A DNA stretch of 64,000 bases, taken from assembly GCA_028868695.1 (NCBI GenBank), contig JAGWTZ010000008.1:1-64000 (forward strand), written 5' to 3'. Source of the DNA: Alphaproteobacteria bacterium (GTDB lineage Bacteria > Pseudomonadota > Alphaproteobacteria > Rhizobiales > Aestuariivirgaceae). Shown here in pieces: positions 34,851 through 43,891 of the stretch. How positions within the stretch are numbered: the stretch's first letter is position 1; each line of letters begins with the position of its first letter. A program made the position numbers and the translations under genes. The notes under the pieces are model-generated. The model searched no databases and had not been told where the DNA came from. It worked only from the letters and a program-made list of their open reading frames with translations.

Positions 34851-35720
34851 ATGACACAGGCACAAAAGCGCAGACTGGGACGGGGCCTTGCCGCGCTGAT
34901 CGGCGATGACACATCCGAAGAATCGGTTGTCCAAGATATCCGTGCCTTGCGTCATGTGCCCATTGAGCTGTTGCGGCCCAACCCGCACAATCCGCGCAAG
35001 CATTTTGCCGAAGATGACCTGAACACGCTGGCGCAATCGCTGCGCGACAAGGGGTTGCTGCAGCCGCTTGTGGTGCGGCCCAAGGCGGATGGCACTTTTG
35101 AAATCGTCGCAGGCGAGCGGCGCTGGCGCGCCAGCCAGCGCGCCGGGCTGCATGACTTGCCGGTTCTCGTTCGCGAGCTTGATGACAAGGAAACGCTTGA
35201 GATCGCGCTTATCGAAAACATCCAGCGCAGCGATCTCAACGCCATTGAAGAGGCCCGCGCCTACCGCCAGCTTCTTGAGCAATATGAATACACCCAGCAG
35301 CAGCTGGCCGACGCCATCGGCAAAAGCCGCAGCCACATTGCCAACACCATGCGCCTGCTCAACCTGCCTGATGCCACGCAGAAACAGATTGAAGACGGCA
35401 GCCTGACAGCCGGGCATGCGCGCGCGCTGATCGCCACCGAAACACCGGAAGAGCTCGCTGACAAGATCATCAAGCTGAACCTCACGGTGCGGCAGGCGGA
35501 AGACCTGGCGCGCGAAACCACGCCAACGGCGAAGCGCAAGGCAACGCCCGCCGAGAAAGATGCCGATACCCGCGCGCTTGAAAAACAATTGAGCGAAGTG
35601 ATGGGCCTGGCCGTTGCAATCAAACACAAGGACAAGCTGGGCGGCCAGGTGGTGATTTCCTACAAGACGCTGGACCAGCTTGACGACGTCATCAAGAAAC
35701 TGGGCGGGCAGATCAGCTAG
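34851..35720 (+). CDS. parB: Chromosome partitioning protein ParB (Spo0J)
   Basis: A 289-residue parS-binding CTPase. The N-terminal RRLGRGLAALIG motif contacts ParA. The CTP-binding GERRWRA lies at residues 88-94 and ENIQRSDL near 123. A helix-turn-helix (about 145-175; QQLADAIGKSRSHIANTMRLL) and a C-terminal dimerisation domain follow. The last 8 bp overlap the convergent holA end. Three parS-like sites within 3.5 kb upstream are its likely targets. Confidence 0.96.
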   Translation: MTQAQKRRLGRGLAALIGDDTSEESVVQDIRALRHVPIELLRPNPHNPRKHFAEDDLNTLAQSLRDKGLLQPLVVRPKADGTFEIVAGERRWRASQRAGLHDLPVLVRELDDKETLEIALIENIQRSDLNAIEEARAYRQLLEQYEYTQQQLADAIGKSRSHIANTMRLLNLPDATQKQIEDGSLTAGHARALIATETPEELADKIIKLNLTVRQAEDLARETTPTAKRKATPAEKDADTRALEKQLSEVMGLAVAIKHKDKLGGQVVISYKTLDQLDDVIKKLGGQIS

Positions 35721-36723
35721 CCACCTGGCGAGAGCGGCAAAGCCTGGCCAATGACAACAGGGCCCGGCTGTTGATGGCGGGCGCCAAATCCGCAAACTTG
35801 CGGGCCTGCAAGCTCACCGCCTGAATCGAGCTTTGGATTTCCATCAGATCCTGCAGGCCCAGCGCGCGCAACTGATTTATCATCGCGCCCTTGCGCTTGA
35901 AGAAGATGGGCGGCTTGGCATTGCGGATCGCCGTGTCGGCGTTCATGCCGCGGTCCATCTCCATGCGCAGGGCCTGCAGCTTCGAGACGTGAATTTGCAG
36001 CAGCGCAAAGAAGCTGCGGGTGTCGGCGCCAAGGCTGGTGGCGGCCCGGTCAGCCAGTTCGAGATCGCCACCCAGCACTGCGTCAATCAACTCGTCAGCG
36101 CCAAATTCAGCCGTATCTCCACACACTGCCGCGACATCGGCCGCCGAAATCTCGCTCTGGCCCAATGCATAGAGCGCCAGCTTTTCCAACTCCTGCGTGG
36201 CAATCGTGCGGTCATCGCCCACCACGGCAAAGAATTCTTCCTCGGCCCCATCGCCCCATTTCAATCCTTGCGCGGCCAGCAACTTGCCAAGCCTCGCGCG
36301 CAGCTTCGCCTCATCTTCCTCATACAGGGCCAAAGACTGAAACAGCGCGGCACTTTCCACAGCGCCGCGCAGCTTTGATGCCTTGCCCAGCGCATCAGCC
36401 TGCAACAAAACGAAATTGGCCGGCTTGTCTGCGGCCAGAAGAGGCTCAAGGAATTTCAGGCAAGCATCATCAGCCGGATCAACGACAAGAAGCTGCCGGC
36501 CACCGAGCAACGAGAGAGAAAAGAAATCATCGGCAAAGAGGCCTGGAGAGGCCTTGCAGGCGGCAATATCCACACGCTGCGATTCCCCGCCAAGCTGGGC
36601 CGCCACCTGACGCGCCAACATGGCCACAGCCGCCTGATCCACGCCATGGATGAGAAGGCCATTGCTGGCAGAAAGCCGCCGCTTCACAAAACCTTCAAAC
36701 TCCTCCTCGCGCAGAAGGCCCAC
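35713..36723 (-). CDS. holA: DNA polymerase III delta subunit (clamp loader)
   Basis: A 336-residue protein of the HolA family. An N-terminal AAA+-like fold without a working P-loop, the middle AAA+ lid, and a C-terminal helical domain that interacts with the clamp. It opens the beta ring during clamp loading. The start is a GTG just 3 bp after the lptE stop. Order leuS-lptE-holA is widespread among proteobacteria. Confidence 0.92.
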   Translation of the reverse strand: MGLLREEEFEGFVKRRLSASNGLLIHGVDQAAVAMLARQVAAQLGGESQRVDIAACKASPGLFADDFFSLSLLGGRQLLVVDPADDACLKFLEPLLAADKPANFVLLQADALGKASKLRGAVESAALFQSLALYEEDEAKLRARLGKLLAAQGLKWGDGAEEEFFAVVGDDRTIATQELEKLALYALGQSEISAADVAAVCGDTAEFGADELIDAVLGGDLELADRAATSLGADTRSFFALLQIHVSKLQALRMEMDRGMNADTAIRNAKPPIFFKRKGAMINQLRALGLQDLMEIQSSIQAVSLQARKFADLAPAINSRALLSLARLCRSRQVAS

Positions 36724-36726
36724 GCC

Positions 36727-37227
36727 TCAGCCCTTTTGGGTGGAGAGAAACGCGGCGAGGCGCAGCTTGATGTCCTGGCCCAGTTCCTTCGCCGCGCGTG
36801 AGCGGGCGTTGTCAGCCGCCGTCAAGTCTGAGACAGGGATATTCAATGTGTCAAACTCGACATTGGAAAAGCTTTCGCCGCTGGTCACCATCTTGCCCGC
36901 CCTGGTGTCGGTCAATTCATAATGGGCCGAAAGATTGTAACGCTTGCGCGTGGCGCTTGAGGAAGAGAGGCTTGCCACATCCATGGTGCGTTCGCTCACC
37001 ACCAGCTTCAATGCATAGCGCGCCTGGCCGGTGCCTGCGCCATCGAGCAATTCGTTACGCAACAGCTGCCCGGCCCGGCTGTGCTGCTCCTCAACCGAAA
37101 GGCCAGCGAGGCTGCCCGCCACGCTTAGGCCGTCCGGCCCCTTGCCATAGAGCGGACGGTAAGTGCCGCAAGCCGAGAGAGACAGCGCGACAAGGCCCAG
37201 CGTGATGAGGCGCAGCAGGCTCAGCAT
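36727..37227 (-). CDS. lptE: LPS-assembly lipoprotein LptE
   Basis: A 166-residue lipoprotein with a signal peptide ending in lipobox LSAC (Cys at residue 20). LptE plugs the LptD barrel that inserts lipopolysaccharide into the outer membrane. Sequence similarity is low across the family, so the call rests on the lipobox, length, predicted beta structure and the leuS-lptE-holA order. It overlaps leuS by 7 bp. Confidence 0.85.
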   Translation of the reverse strand: MLSLLRLITLGLVALSLSACGTYRPLYGKGPDGLSVAGSLAGLSVEEQHSRAGQLLRNELLDGAGTGQARYALKLVVSERTMDVASLSSSSATRKRYNLSAHYELTDTRAGKMVTSGESFSNVEFDTLNIPVSDLTAADNARSRAAKELGQDIKLRLAAFLSTQKG

Positions 37228-39803
37228 ACGATGTTCACAATCCTGTCTGGCACGACGATGACCTTCCTTGGCGGCTTGCCTTCCATGGCGCGCTGCACGT
37301 TTTCACGGGCCAATGCTTGCGCTTCCGCCGCCTTTTGATCAAGCCCCTTGGCCACCGTCATCTCATCACGGCGCTTGCCATTGACCTGGATGGCGATGGT
37401 GACCTCGTCAACAGCCACCAAGTCCGGCAGCGCCTTAGGCCAGGCCGTATCCACGACTGGCGTTGCGTGGCCGAGGACATGCCAGCACTCCTCCGCCAGA
37501 TGCGGCATCATCGGCGCCATCAGCAAGGTGAGGAATTCGGCAGCCTCGCGCAGCGCGCCCTGGATGCTCGCCGACTTCTGGGCATCGCCCAGGCCAGCGC
37601 TGAGCGCGTTGGTCAGCTTGTAGAGATTGGAGATGGCCACGTTGAAATTCAGGCCATTCAAATTCTCGGTGATGGCCGCTGCGTTCTGGTGACTGGCGCG
37701 GCGCAGCGCGAGACCATCGGCCCCCATGTCTGCCGCAGCCTTGGGCAAAACGGCGACGTCATTCACCAGGCGCCAGACGCGCTGGGTGAAACGCCACGAG
37801 GCTTCAGCACCAGCTTCCGTCCATTCCAAGTCACGCTCGGGCGGTGTATCCGAGAGCATGAACCAGCGGGCAGTGTCTGCGCCATAGGCGGCAATGATGG
37901 TGTCGGGGTCCACGACATTCTTCTTGGACTTGGACATCTTCTCGATGGAGCCCACTTCGAGGTTCTCACCCGTTGTGGCGTGAACCCAATGACCATCCTT
38001 CTGCAGGGCCTCGGACGGCAAGACCCATTCGCCCTTCTCGGTGCGGTAGGTGGCGTGCGTCACCATGCCTTGCGTGAAGAGCGAGGCAAAAGGCTCGGCC
38101 ACATTGGGCTGGCCCACTTTCAACATGGCGCGGGCATAGAAGCGTGAATACAGAAGGTGAAGGATCGCGTGTTCCACGCCGCCGATATATTGATCAACGG
38201 GCAGCCAATATTTGCCGGCTACCGCGTTGACGGGGTTGGCATCCTGCGGGCTGGTAAAACGCGCGTAGTACCAGCTTGAATCGATGAAGGTGTCGAAGGT
38301 GTCAGTCTCGCGCTCGGCGGGCTGGTTGCAGTTGGGGCAATGGGTGTGCCGCCAGGTGGGGTGATGCAGCAGCGGGTTGCCCGGCTTGTCGAACTTCGCA
38401 TCTTCCGGCAGCGTCACCGGCAACTGCTCCTTTGGCACCGGAACGATGCCGCAGGTCTTGCAGTGAACCACGGGAATGGGGCAGCCCCAATAGCGCTGGC
38501 GCGACACGCCCCAATCACGCAGGCGGAAGTTCACCACACGCTTGGCACCGGATGTTGCTTCCATGCGCATGGCCATTTCAGACTTGGCGGCTTCAACGCT
38601 CATGCCATTCAGGAATTCCGAGTTGATCAGCTTGGCTTCCTCGCCATCCTTCTCAAGATAGGGGCCCTTGGACACATCAACGGCTGCGCCATCCTTGGGG
38701 CCGACAACGGGGATGATGGGCAGCTGGTATTTGGTGGCGAAGTCCCAGTCGCGCTGGTCATGCGCCGGGCAGCCGAAGATCGCGCCTTCGCCATAGCCCA
38801 TGAGCACGAAGTTGGCGGCATAGACAGGCAGCTTGCGCGTCTTGTCGAAAGGATGAAGTGCATAGAGCCCGAGGGGGTAACCCTTCTTCTCGGCGCGCTC
38901 GATGTTTTCCTCCGAAGTGCCAAGGGCCGCCACTTCCTTGCGGAAGGCATCGAGGCCCTTGTCGGATTCGGAAAGCTTCTTGCTCAGCGGATGATCGACG
39001 GAAACGGCGCAGAAGCTGGCGCCGAACAGCGTGTCATGCCGCGTGGTGTAGACCGTGAGGCCGCCCTCAACAGGCTTGCCCGCGCCATCCACCAGATCAA
39101 AGGTAAAGCGCAAGCCTTCCGAACGCCCGATCCAGTTCTTCTGCATCAGGCGGACTTTTTCCGGCCAATCCTTTAGCGTGTCGAGCGCCTCCAGCAGTTC
39201 CTGTGCGTAGTCGGTGATCTTGAGGAACCACTGCGCCAACTCGCGCTTTTCGACAGGCGCGCCAGAGCGCCAGCCCTTGCCGTCGATCACCTGCTCATTG
39301 GCCAGCACCGTCTGGTCGACAGGGTCCCAGTTCACTTGCGAAACGCGGCGTTCAACAAGACCGGCCTTCATGAAATCCACGAACATGGCTTGCTCATGCT
39401 GGTAGTAGCTAGGGTCGCAGGTGGCGAATTCGCGGCTCCAATCCAGCGACAGGCCCATGGACTTGAGCTGGCCCTTCATGGTTTTGATGTTGTCGTAGGT
39501 CCAGCCCTTGGGGTGCACGCCGCGCTCAATGGCGGCGTTTTCGGCAGGCATGCCGAAGGCATCCCAGCCCATCGGGTGAAGCACGTTGTAGCCACAGGCG
39601 CGGCGGAAGCGGGCGATCACGTCACCCATGGTGTAGTTCCGCACATGGCCCATGTGGATGCGGCCAGAGGGATAAGGGAACATTTCGAGGACGTAATATT
39701 TTGGCCGGGAAGCATCTTCCTTGGCTTCAAAGCTCTTGGCCTGGGCCCAATGGGCCTGCCATTTCGGTTCAGCCTCGCGGTGATTGTAACGTTCTACAGC
39801 CAA
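37221..39803 (-). CDS. leuS: Leucyl-tRNA synthetase
   Basis: An 860-residue class I synthetase with the HIGH-type [13 protein letters not shown] near residue 47, a zinc-binding segment (CKTCG...CPNC), the CP1 editing domain, and KMSKSKKN near 620. It charges and proofreads tRNA-Leu. The start is TTG, preceded by GAGGACTGAAGAAA; an in-frame TGA lies just upstream, so no longer start exists, and the N-terminus already begins at the family start (ERYNHRE). Confidence 0.97.
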   Translation of the reverse strand: MAVERYNHREAEPKWQAHWAQAKSFEAKEDASRPKYYVLEMFPYPSGRIHMGHVRNYTMGDVIARFRRACGYNVLHPMGWDAFGMPAENAAIERGVHPKGWTYDNIKTMKGQLKSMGLSLDWSREFATCDPSYYQHEQAMFVDFMKAGLVERRVSQVNWDPVDQTVLANEQVIDGKGWRSGAPVEKRELAQWFLKITDYAQELLEALDTLKDWPEKVRLMQKNWIGRSEGLRFTFDLVDGAGKPVEGGLTVYTTRHDTLFGASFCAVSVDHPLSKKLSESDKGLDAFRKEVAALGTSEENIERAEKKGYPLGLYALHPFDKTRKLPVYAANFVLMGYGEGAIFGCPAHDQRDWDFATKYQLPIIPVVGPKDGAAVDVSKGPYLEKDGEEAKLINSEFLNGMSVEAAKSEMAMRMEATSGAKRVVNFRLRDWGVSRQRYWGCPIPVVHCKTCGIVPVPKEQLPVTLPEDAKFDKPGNPLLHHPTWRHTHCPNCNQPAERETDTFDTFIDSSWYYARFTSPQDANPVNAVAGKYWLPVDQYIGGVEHAILHLLYSRFYARAMLKVGQPNVAEPFASLFTQGMVTHATYRTEKGEWVLPSEALQKDGHWVHATTGENLEVGSIEKMSKSKKNVVDPDTIIAAYGADTARWFMLSDTPPERDLEWTEAGAEASWRFTQRVWRLVNDVAVLPKAAADMGADGLALRRASHQNAAAITENLNGLNFNVAISNLYKLTNALSAGLGDAQKSASIQGALREAAEFLTLLMAPMMPHLAEECWHVLGHATPVVDTAWPKALPDLVAVDEVTIAIQVNGKRRDEMTVAKGLDQKAAEAQALARENVQRAMEGKPPRKVIVVPDRIVNIVC

Positions 39804-39880
39804 TTTCTTCAGTCCTCAGATCATTCAGACGTTCCATAACCGTCCTTGAAATGGCCCGCAAGCTTGCTCATAGAGGGGCC

Positions 39881-40528
39881 ATGACTGATGCAGTTTCACG
39901 GCTGGCCGCCATTCAGGCCAGGATTGCCGGCAGGGCCGCGCTGGTGGCGGTTTCCAAGACTTTCAGCGCGGGCGAGATCGAGCCGGTGCTGCAGGCGGGC
40001 CAGCGGCTTTTTGGCGAAAACCGGGTGCAGGAGGCAGCGGCCAAATGGCCGGGCCTGCGGGTGAAATTCGGCGGCGTTGAACTGCATCTCATCGGCCCCC
40101 TGCAAAGCAACAAGGCGGCGGAAGCAGTGGCGCTGTTCGATGTGATCCAGACGATCGACCGGCCCAAGATCGCCGAGGCCGTGGCCAAGGAAATGAAAAA
40201 GGCTGGCAAGAGGCTGCGCTGCCTCATTCAAGTCAACACCGGGCACGAGCCGCAGAAGGCTGGCATCGCGCCTGAGGCGCTGGATGGTTTTCTCAGGCAA
40301 TGCCGGGAGGACTACGCTCTTCCGGTTTCTGGCCTGATGTGCATTCCCCCGGTGGAGGGGGACCCTCGCCCGCATTTCAAGGCGCTGGCGGAGATGGCGA
40401 AACGGCATGGGCTCAAGGAACTTTCGATGGGCATGAGCGGGGATTTTGAAACGGCAATTGAAGAGGGCGCCACGCTTGTGCGCGTGGGCTCCGCCATCTT
40501 CGGGTCACGCCCTCAAATCACCAGATAG
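39881..40528 (+). CDS. YggS-family pyridoxal phosphate homeostasis protein
   Basis: A 215-residue PLP-binding barrel of the YggS/PROSC family. The PLP Lys is in ALVAVSKTF near residue 24, with [10 protein letters not shown] near 49 and [10 protein letters not shown] near 76, and the C-terminal [28 protein letters not shown] block that binds phosphate. It buffers PLP and affects amino acid balance. AGAGGGG precedes the chosen ATG; an ATG at 39851 is in frame. The stop overlaps the convergent L,D-transpeptidase by 16 bp. Confidence 0.93.
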   Translation: MTDAVSRLAAIQARIAGRAALVAVSKTFSAGEIEPVLQAGQRLFGENRVQEAAAKWPGLRVKFGGVELHLIGPLQSNKAAEAVALFDVIQTIDRPKIAEAVAKEMKKAGKRLRCLIQVNTGHEPQKAGIAPEALDGFLRQCREDYALPVSGLMCIPPVEGDPRPHFKALAEMAKRHGLKELSMGMSGDFETAIEEGATLVRVGSAIFGSRPQITR

Positions 40529-41028
40529 GTTTCGCCACGGCAAAGGGCGAGCACTTTGCGGAAATCCGCGGCCTTGAGGGCCACGCAGCCTTCGGTGCCC
40601 GTTGCCCCTTCACGCCAGAGATGGAAGAAGATGGCGCTGCCCAGGCCCCGCAGGCGCGGGCGCTGGTTGTGGTCTGTCACAAAAACCAGATCATAGGCCT
40701 CATCCTGCCGCCACATCGCTTCGTGGCTTCCTAAAAAGGGCAGCTTGACGGCGCGGTTGTATTGCCCGTGATTTCGATCATCGCACCAGCCGAAGGACTC
40801 AGTGACCGCCTTGCCACCGCGTGGGTGTCTCACCTTGTCCGGCCGATAAAAGAGCTGCACCAGCCGCCAGCGGCCCACCGGGCTCTTGCCATCGCCCTCA
40901 CGCTTGAAATGGGTGCGGCCGCGCTTTCCAAGCAGACAGGCAAACCGCAATCCGTTAACCTCAAGGGCGCCACGCGGCGATGACGGATTGATCGCGCGAA
41001 TGTGAAGATATGTTATGGTTTTGCTCAC
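40513..41028 (-). CDS. YkuD-type L,D-transpeptidase
   Basis: A compact protein of about 171 residues with a YkuD catalytic domain: His in FFHLWREGATGTEGCVALK with the nucleophilic Cys 14 residues later, preceded by the Gly-Lys-Ser-Pro-Val-Gly stretch. Such enzymes make 3-3 cross-links or attach outer-membrane proteins to peptidoglycan. I see no signal peptide or membrane helix in either the GTG-started form (41028) or the longer frame up to 41100, which would overlap the divergent regulator's start. Export route is unclear. Confidence 0.82.
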   Translation of the reverse strand: MSKTITYLHIRAINPSSPRGALEVNGLRFACLLGKRGRTHFKREGDGKSPVGRWRLVQLFYRPDKVRHPRGGKAVTESFGWCDDRNHGQYNRAVKLPFLGSHEAMWRQDEAYDLVFVTDHNQRPRLRGLGSAIFFHLWREGATGTEGCVALKAADFRKVLALCRGETYLVI

Positions 41029-41093
41029 GGTCAGTTGTGTTGCCTTGCGCCTTCGCTGGCGGCACAGTGAAAACGTGAAAGAAACGGAAGCCC

Positions 41094-41780
41094 ATGTCAA
41101 ACGCCAAAAAGCTGCTGCTTGTCGATGATGATGACGCCCTGCGCGAAACGCTCAAGGAACAATTTTCGCTGCATGATGAATTTGTGGTGCAGGATGCCGC
41201 CACCGCCACCGTGGGCGTGAAGGCCCTGAAGGCCGAGCACGCCGACCTTGTGGTGCTGGATGTGAACCTGCCGGACATGGATGGGCGCGAGGCCTGCAAG
41301 ATCATGCGGCGCAACGGCTACAAGGGTCCGATTGTGATGCTCACCGCGCAAAGCTCGGATTCTGACACGATCCTCGGCCTTGATTCCGGCGCCAATGACT
41401 ATGTGACCAAACCGTTCCGCTTTGCGGTTCTGCTGGCGCGCATCCGTTCGCATCTCCGGCAGCATGAACAAAGCGAAGACGCGATTTTCCAGGTGGGGCC
41501 TTACGCATTCAAGCCCGCGGCCAAGGTTCTGGTGCGCGATGACAACAAGAAGATCCGCCTCACCGAGAAGGAAACCTCGATCATCAAGTTCCTGTACCGG
41601 GCGGGTGAACAGCCCGTGAGCCGCGAAACCCTGTTGCAGGATGTCTGGGGCTATAATGCCGGGGTTTCGACGCACACGCTGGAAACCCACATTTACCGGT
41701 TGCGCCAGAAGATTGAGCGCGACCCGGCGCATGCCGAAATCCTGGTGACCGAAGGCGGCGGCTACAAATTGATCCCTTGA
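41094..41780 (+). CDS. cenR: OmpR-family response regulator (CenR/OtpR-like)
   Basis: A 228-residue regulator. The receiver has DDDD at residues 11-14, phospho-acceptor Asp56 (VVLDVNLP), Thr and Lys of LTAQ and TKPF, and is followed by a winged-helix DNA-binding domain (about 130-226). Length and the partner gene (a cyclic-nucleotide-binding protein) match the CenR/OtpR line, essential envelope and division regulators in Caulobacter and Brucella. No kinase is next to it. The symbol rests on recalled synteny. Confidence 0.7.
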   Translation: MSNAKKLLLVDDDDALRETLKEQFSLHDEFVVQDAATATVGVKALKAEHADLVVLDVNLPDMDGREACKIMRRNGYKGPIVMLTAQSSDSDTILGLDSGANDYVTKPFRFAVLLARIRSHLRQHEQSEDAIFQVGPYAFKPAAKVLVRDDNKKIRLTEKETSIIKFLYRAGEQPVSRETLLQDVWGYNAGVSTHTLETHIYRLRQKIERDPAHAEILVTEGGGYKLIP

Positions 41781-41849
41781 TCTTCGCCGCATTGGCGGTC
41801 AAAACCGGGGCATGGGGCTGGACAGGCAAATTCCGCGGGCGCGCCGGGC

Positions 41850-42317
41850 ATGAGTGTGCGCGCCGACTCACAAACGCTGCAGCAGATTCCGCTGTTCCGG
41901 GATTGTGACCCCGTGGCCTTGCAGATTCTCGCCTTTGCGGCCGAGCGCCAGGAATTTGCCAGTGGCGAAGACATCATCACCAAAGGCAAGAAGGCCCGCG
42001 CCGCGTTTCTCATTCTCAATGGGCAGGCGAAGCTGCGTGATGAAGGCGAGGACTTGGGCCTCGCAGAGCCTGGCTCCATGCTGGGAGAGGTGGCCATGCT
42101 GCGGGCCGGCACCTATGCCATCACGGCAACGGCCTCGGGCCCGGTTGAGACCGTGCGCCTCTCTCATGAGCTGTTCATCCGCGTTGCCAAGGAATATCCT
42201 GATTTCGGCCGGGCGGTGATGCGCAACCTCGGCGACAAGCTGGCCGGGCATTTGCGAGAGCTGGACGCCATCCGCCTGATGCTCAACAAGTCACGCAACT
42301 TTTCAGATTTGGGCTAG
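41850..42317 (+). CDS. Cyclic-nucleotide-binding domain protein
   Basis: A 155-residue protein that is nearly all one CRP-type cNMP-binding beta-barrel (about 10-125), with the phosphate-binding cassette represented by LAEPGSMLGEVAMLRAGTY. It lacks a DNA-binding helix-turn-helix, so it acts as a stand-alone sensor rather than a Crp factor. It follows the CenR-like gene on the same strand with a 69-bp gap, as in Brucella OtpR loci as I recall them. It meets xth tail to tail with 4 bp overlap. Confidence 0.85.
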   Translation: MSVRADSQTLQQIPLFRDCDPVALQILAFAAERQEFASGEDIITKGKKARAAFLILNGQAKLRDEGEDLGLAEPGSMLGEVAMLRAGTYAITATASGPVETVRLSHELFIRVAKEYPDFGRAVMRNLGDKLAGHLRELDAIRLMLNKSRNFSDLG

Positions 42318-43117
42318 GCGAAGTCCACGATCACCGGCACATGGTCGGATGTCTGTGTCCAGCCACGTGTTTCCTTCACCACGGTGGTGGATTTGGCGCG
42401 CGACGCAATGCCGGGCGTGGCCAGCACATGGTCCAGCCGGCGGCCGCGGTTCGAGGCCTCCCAATCCTTGGCGCGGTAGCTCCACCAGGTATAAAGCTTT
42501 TCAGAGGGAGGGATGTGGCCGCGCATCACGTCCACCCAGTTGCCTGCCTTCATGATCTTGTCAAAGCGCCCGGTTTCAGCCGGGGTGTGGCAAACGATCT
42601 TCAACAGCTCCTTGTGGTTCCAAACGTCATGCTCCAAGGGGGCGACGTTCAGGTCACCCACGATGATGGCATCACCGCCCTTCGGGAAGGCATGGGCCCT
42701 GGACCAGCCTTCCATTTCTTCGAGGAAGGCCAGCTTGTGGGCAAACTTGTCGTTGGTCTCGGGGTCCGGCTCATCACCACCGGCCGGGACATAGAGATTG
42801 TGCAAGGTGAAGGGTGAGGCGCCATCGAAGCGCACGCTGACGTGGCGGCAATCGCCCTTCTTGCAGAAATCGCGCGAGTGTTGTTCGGCAAAGGGCAGGC
42901 GCGAGACAATGGCCACGCCGTGATAGCCCTTCTGGCCAAATTCGGCGATGTGGGAATAGCCCAGCTCATGCAGCGATTTGGACGGAAACTGCCCCTGCGG
43001 GCATTTGGTTTCCTGAAGGCAGAGAATATCGGGCTGGTGTTCTTTCAGCAGCCGCTCGACCAAGCCGATGCGGAGCCGGACGGAATTGATGTTCCAGGTT
43101 GCAAGTTTGAAGGCCAT
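42314..43117 (-). CDS. xth: Exodeoxyribonuclease III (AP endonuclease)
   Basis: A 267-residue member of the endonuclease/exonuclease/phosphatase family. It has the N-terminal FKLATWNINSVR motif, ETKC with the metal-binding Glu near residue 35, GDLNVAP near 153 and the C-terminal RLDHVLA and SDHVPVIV with catalytic Asp/His. It cuts at abasic sites and removes 3' blocks in base excision repair. The start at MAFKLAT is preferred over one five codons upstream because the family starts there. Confidence 0.95.
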   Translation of the reverse strand: MAFKLATWNINSVRLRIGLVERLLKEHQPDILCLQETKCPQGQFPSKSLHELGYSHIAEFGQKGYHGVAIVSRLPFAEQHSRDFCKKGDCRHVSVRFDGASPFTLHNLYVPAGGDEPDPETNDKFAHKLAFLEEMEGWSRAHAFPKGGDAIIVGDLNVAPLEHDVWNHKELLKIVCHTPAETGRFDKIMKAGNWVDVMRGHIPPSEKLYTWWSYRAKDWEASNRGRRLDHVLATPGIASRAKSTTVVKETRGWTQTSDHVPVIVDFA

Positions 43118-43156
43118 GCCCTGTTGTGACATGGCCTTTTAAGGCCTGCAAGCCTT

Positions 43157-43798
43157 CTAATTCTTCTTGGCTTCGCGGTTGATTTCACCAATGAAGAGCT
43201 TGGGGTCGAACTTGCCGCCGAACTCGATGTTGGAGAGCTGAACCGTGGTGCGGCGGTCCTTGCCATCCACCACCACCCATTGCTGCAGCTGCTTCAGCTG
43301 CTCGTCAAAAATCAGGGTGATGTAGCCACCGAGGCTGTCCTTCTTGTCTTGCAGCGAAACGCTGGTCAGGCCGTCATGACTGTCAAAGGCGATGACATCG
43401 GTTTCGGCCAGCAGGTCAACCTGTGGTGCAACGACGAGGCGCAGTGGCGTTGAGGAAAGCGGGAACTGGTCGCCGCGCTCATGGGCGCGGTCCTTGATGG
43501 TGAGCCAGCGGCCATCCGAAACAATGAGCAGCGGGTTGTTGGCATAGTCAAAGCGCAGCTTGCCGGGCTTGGAGATATAGAGCGTGCCGCTGGTCAATGT
43601 GCCCTTGGCGCTTACCTGATTGAAGGTGCATTTCATCGACTGGAAGCTGTTGATGAAATCATTGATGCGGCGCACCGACTGCTGCTGCTCGGCATTGAGC
43701 GCAATCGGCGGAATCTTTGCGGCGGCGCTGGCCGGGGCGGCCATGAAGCCCAGGGCCACCAGCGCGGTGAGGAGGGCAACCTGAAGATATTTCAACAT
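43157..43798 (-). CDS. lolA: Outer-membrane lipoprotein carrier LolA-like protein
   Basis: A 213-residue periplasmic protein. The signal peptide (about 1-24, ending Ala-Ser-Ala) has a start preceded by GGAAGG. The mature part has the LolA fold signature of repeated beta strands, including GTLYISKPGKLRFDY. LolA ferries lipoproteins from the inner membrane LolCDE to the outer membrane; in alphaproteobacteria it is usually next to ftsK, as here. It lies 93 bp after ftsK on the same strand. Confidence 0.88.
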   Translation of the reverse strand: MLKYLQVALLTALVALGFMAAPASAAAKIPPIALNAEQQQSVRRINDFINSFQSMKCTFNQVSAKGTLTSGTLYISKPGKLRFDYANNPLLIVSDGRWLTIKDRAHERGDQFPLSSTPLRLVVAPQVDLLAETDVIAFDSHDGLTSVSLQDKKDSLGGYITLIFDEQLKQLQQWVVVDGKDRRTTVQLSNIEFGGKFDPKLFIGEINREAKKN

Positions 43799-43891
43799 TC
43801 CAACCTTCCGAATCTCTTGTTTCAGTGGCCTATTATCATGAATGTTTGCGCACAAGCAGGCCAAAATGGGGCGGCAATATGAAGCCCGGTG

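Noticed and set aside
39701-39880. 60-codon N-terminal extension of the YggS-like gene
   Set aside because: It overlaps leuS on the other strand, has no homologous residues, and a good ribosome binding site lies at the later ATG.
43133-43156. Short hairpin (AAGGC/GCCTT) between xth and lolA
   Set aside because: Only 5 bp of stem and no T-run on the strand where both genes are transcribed.
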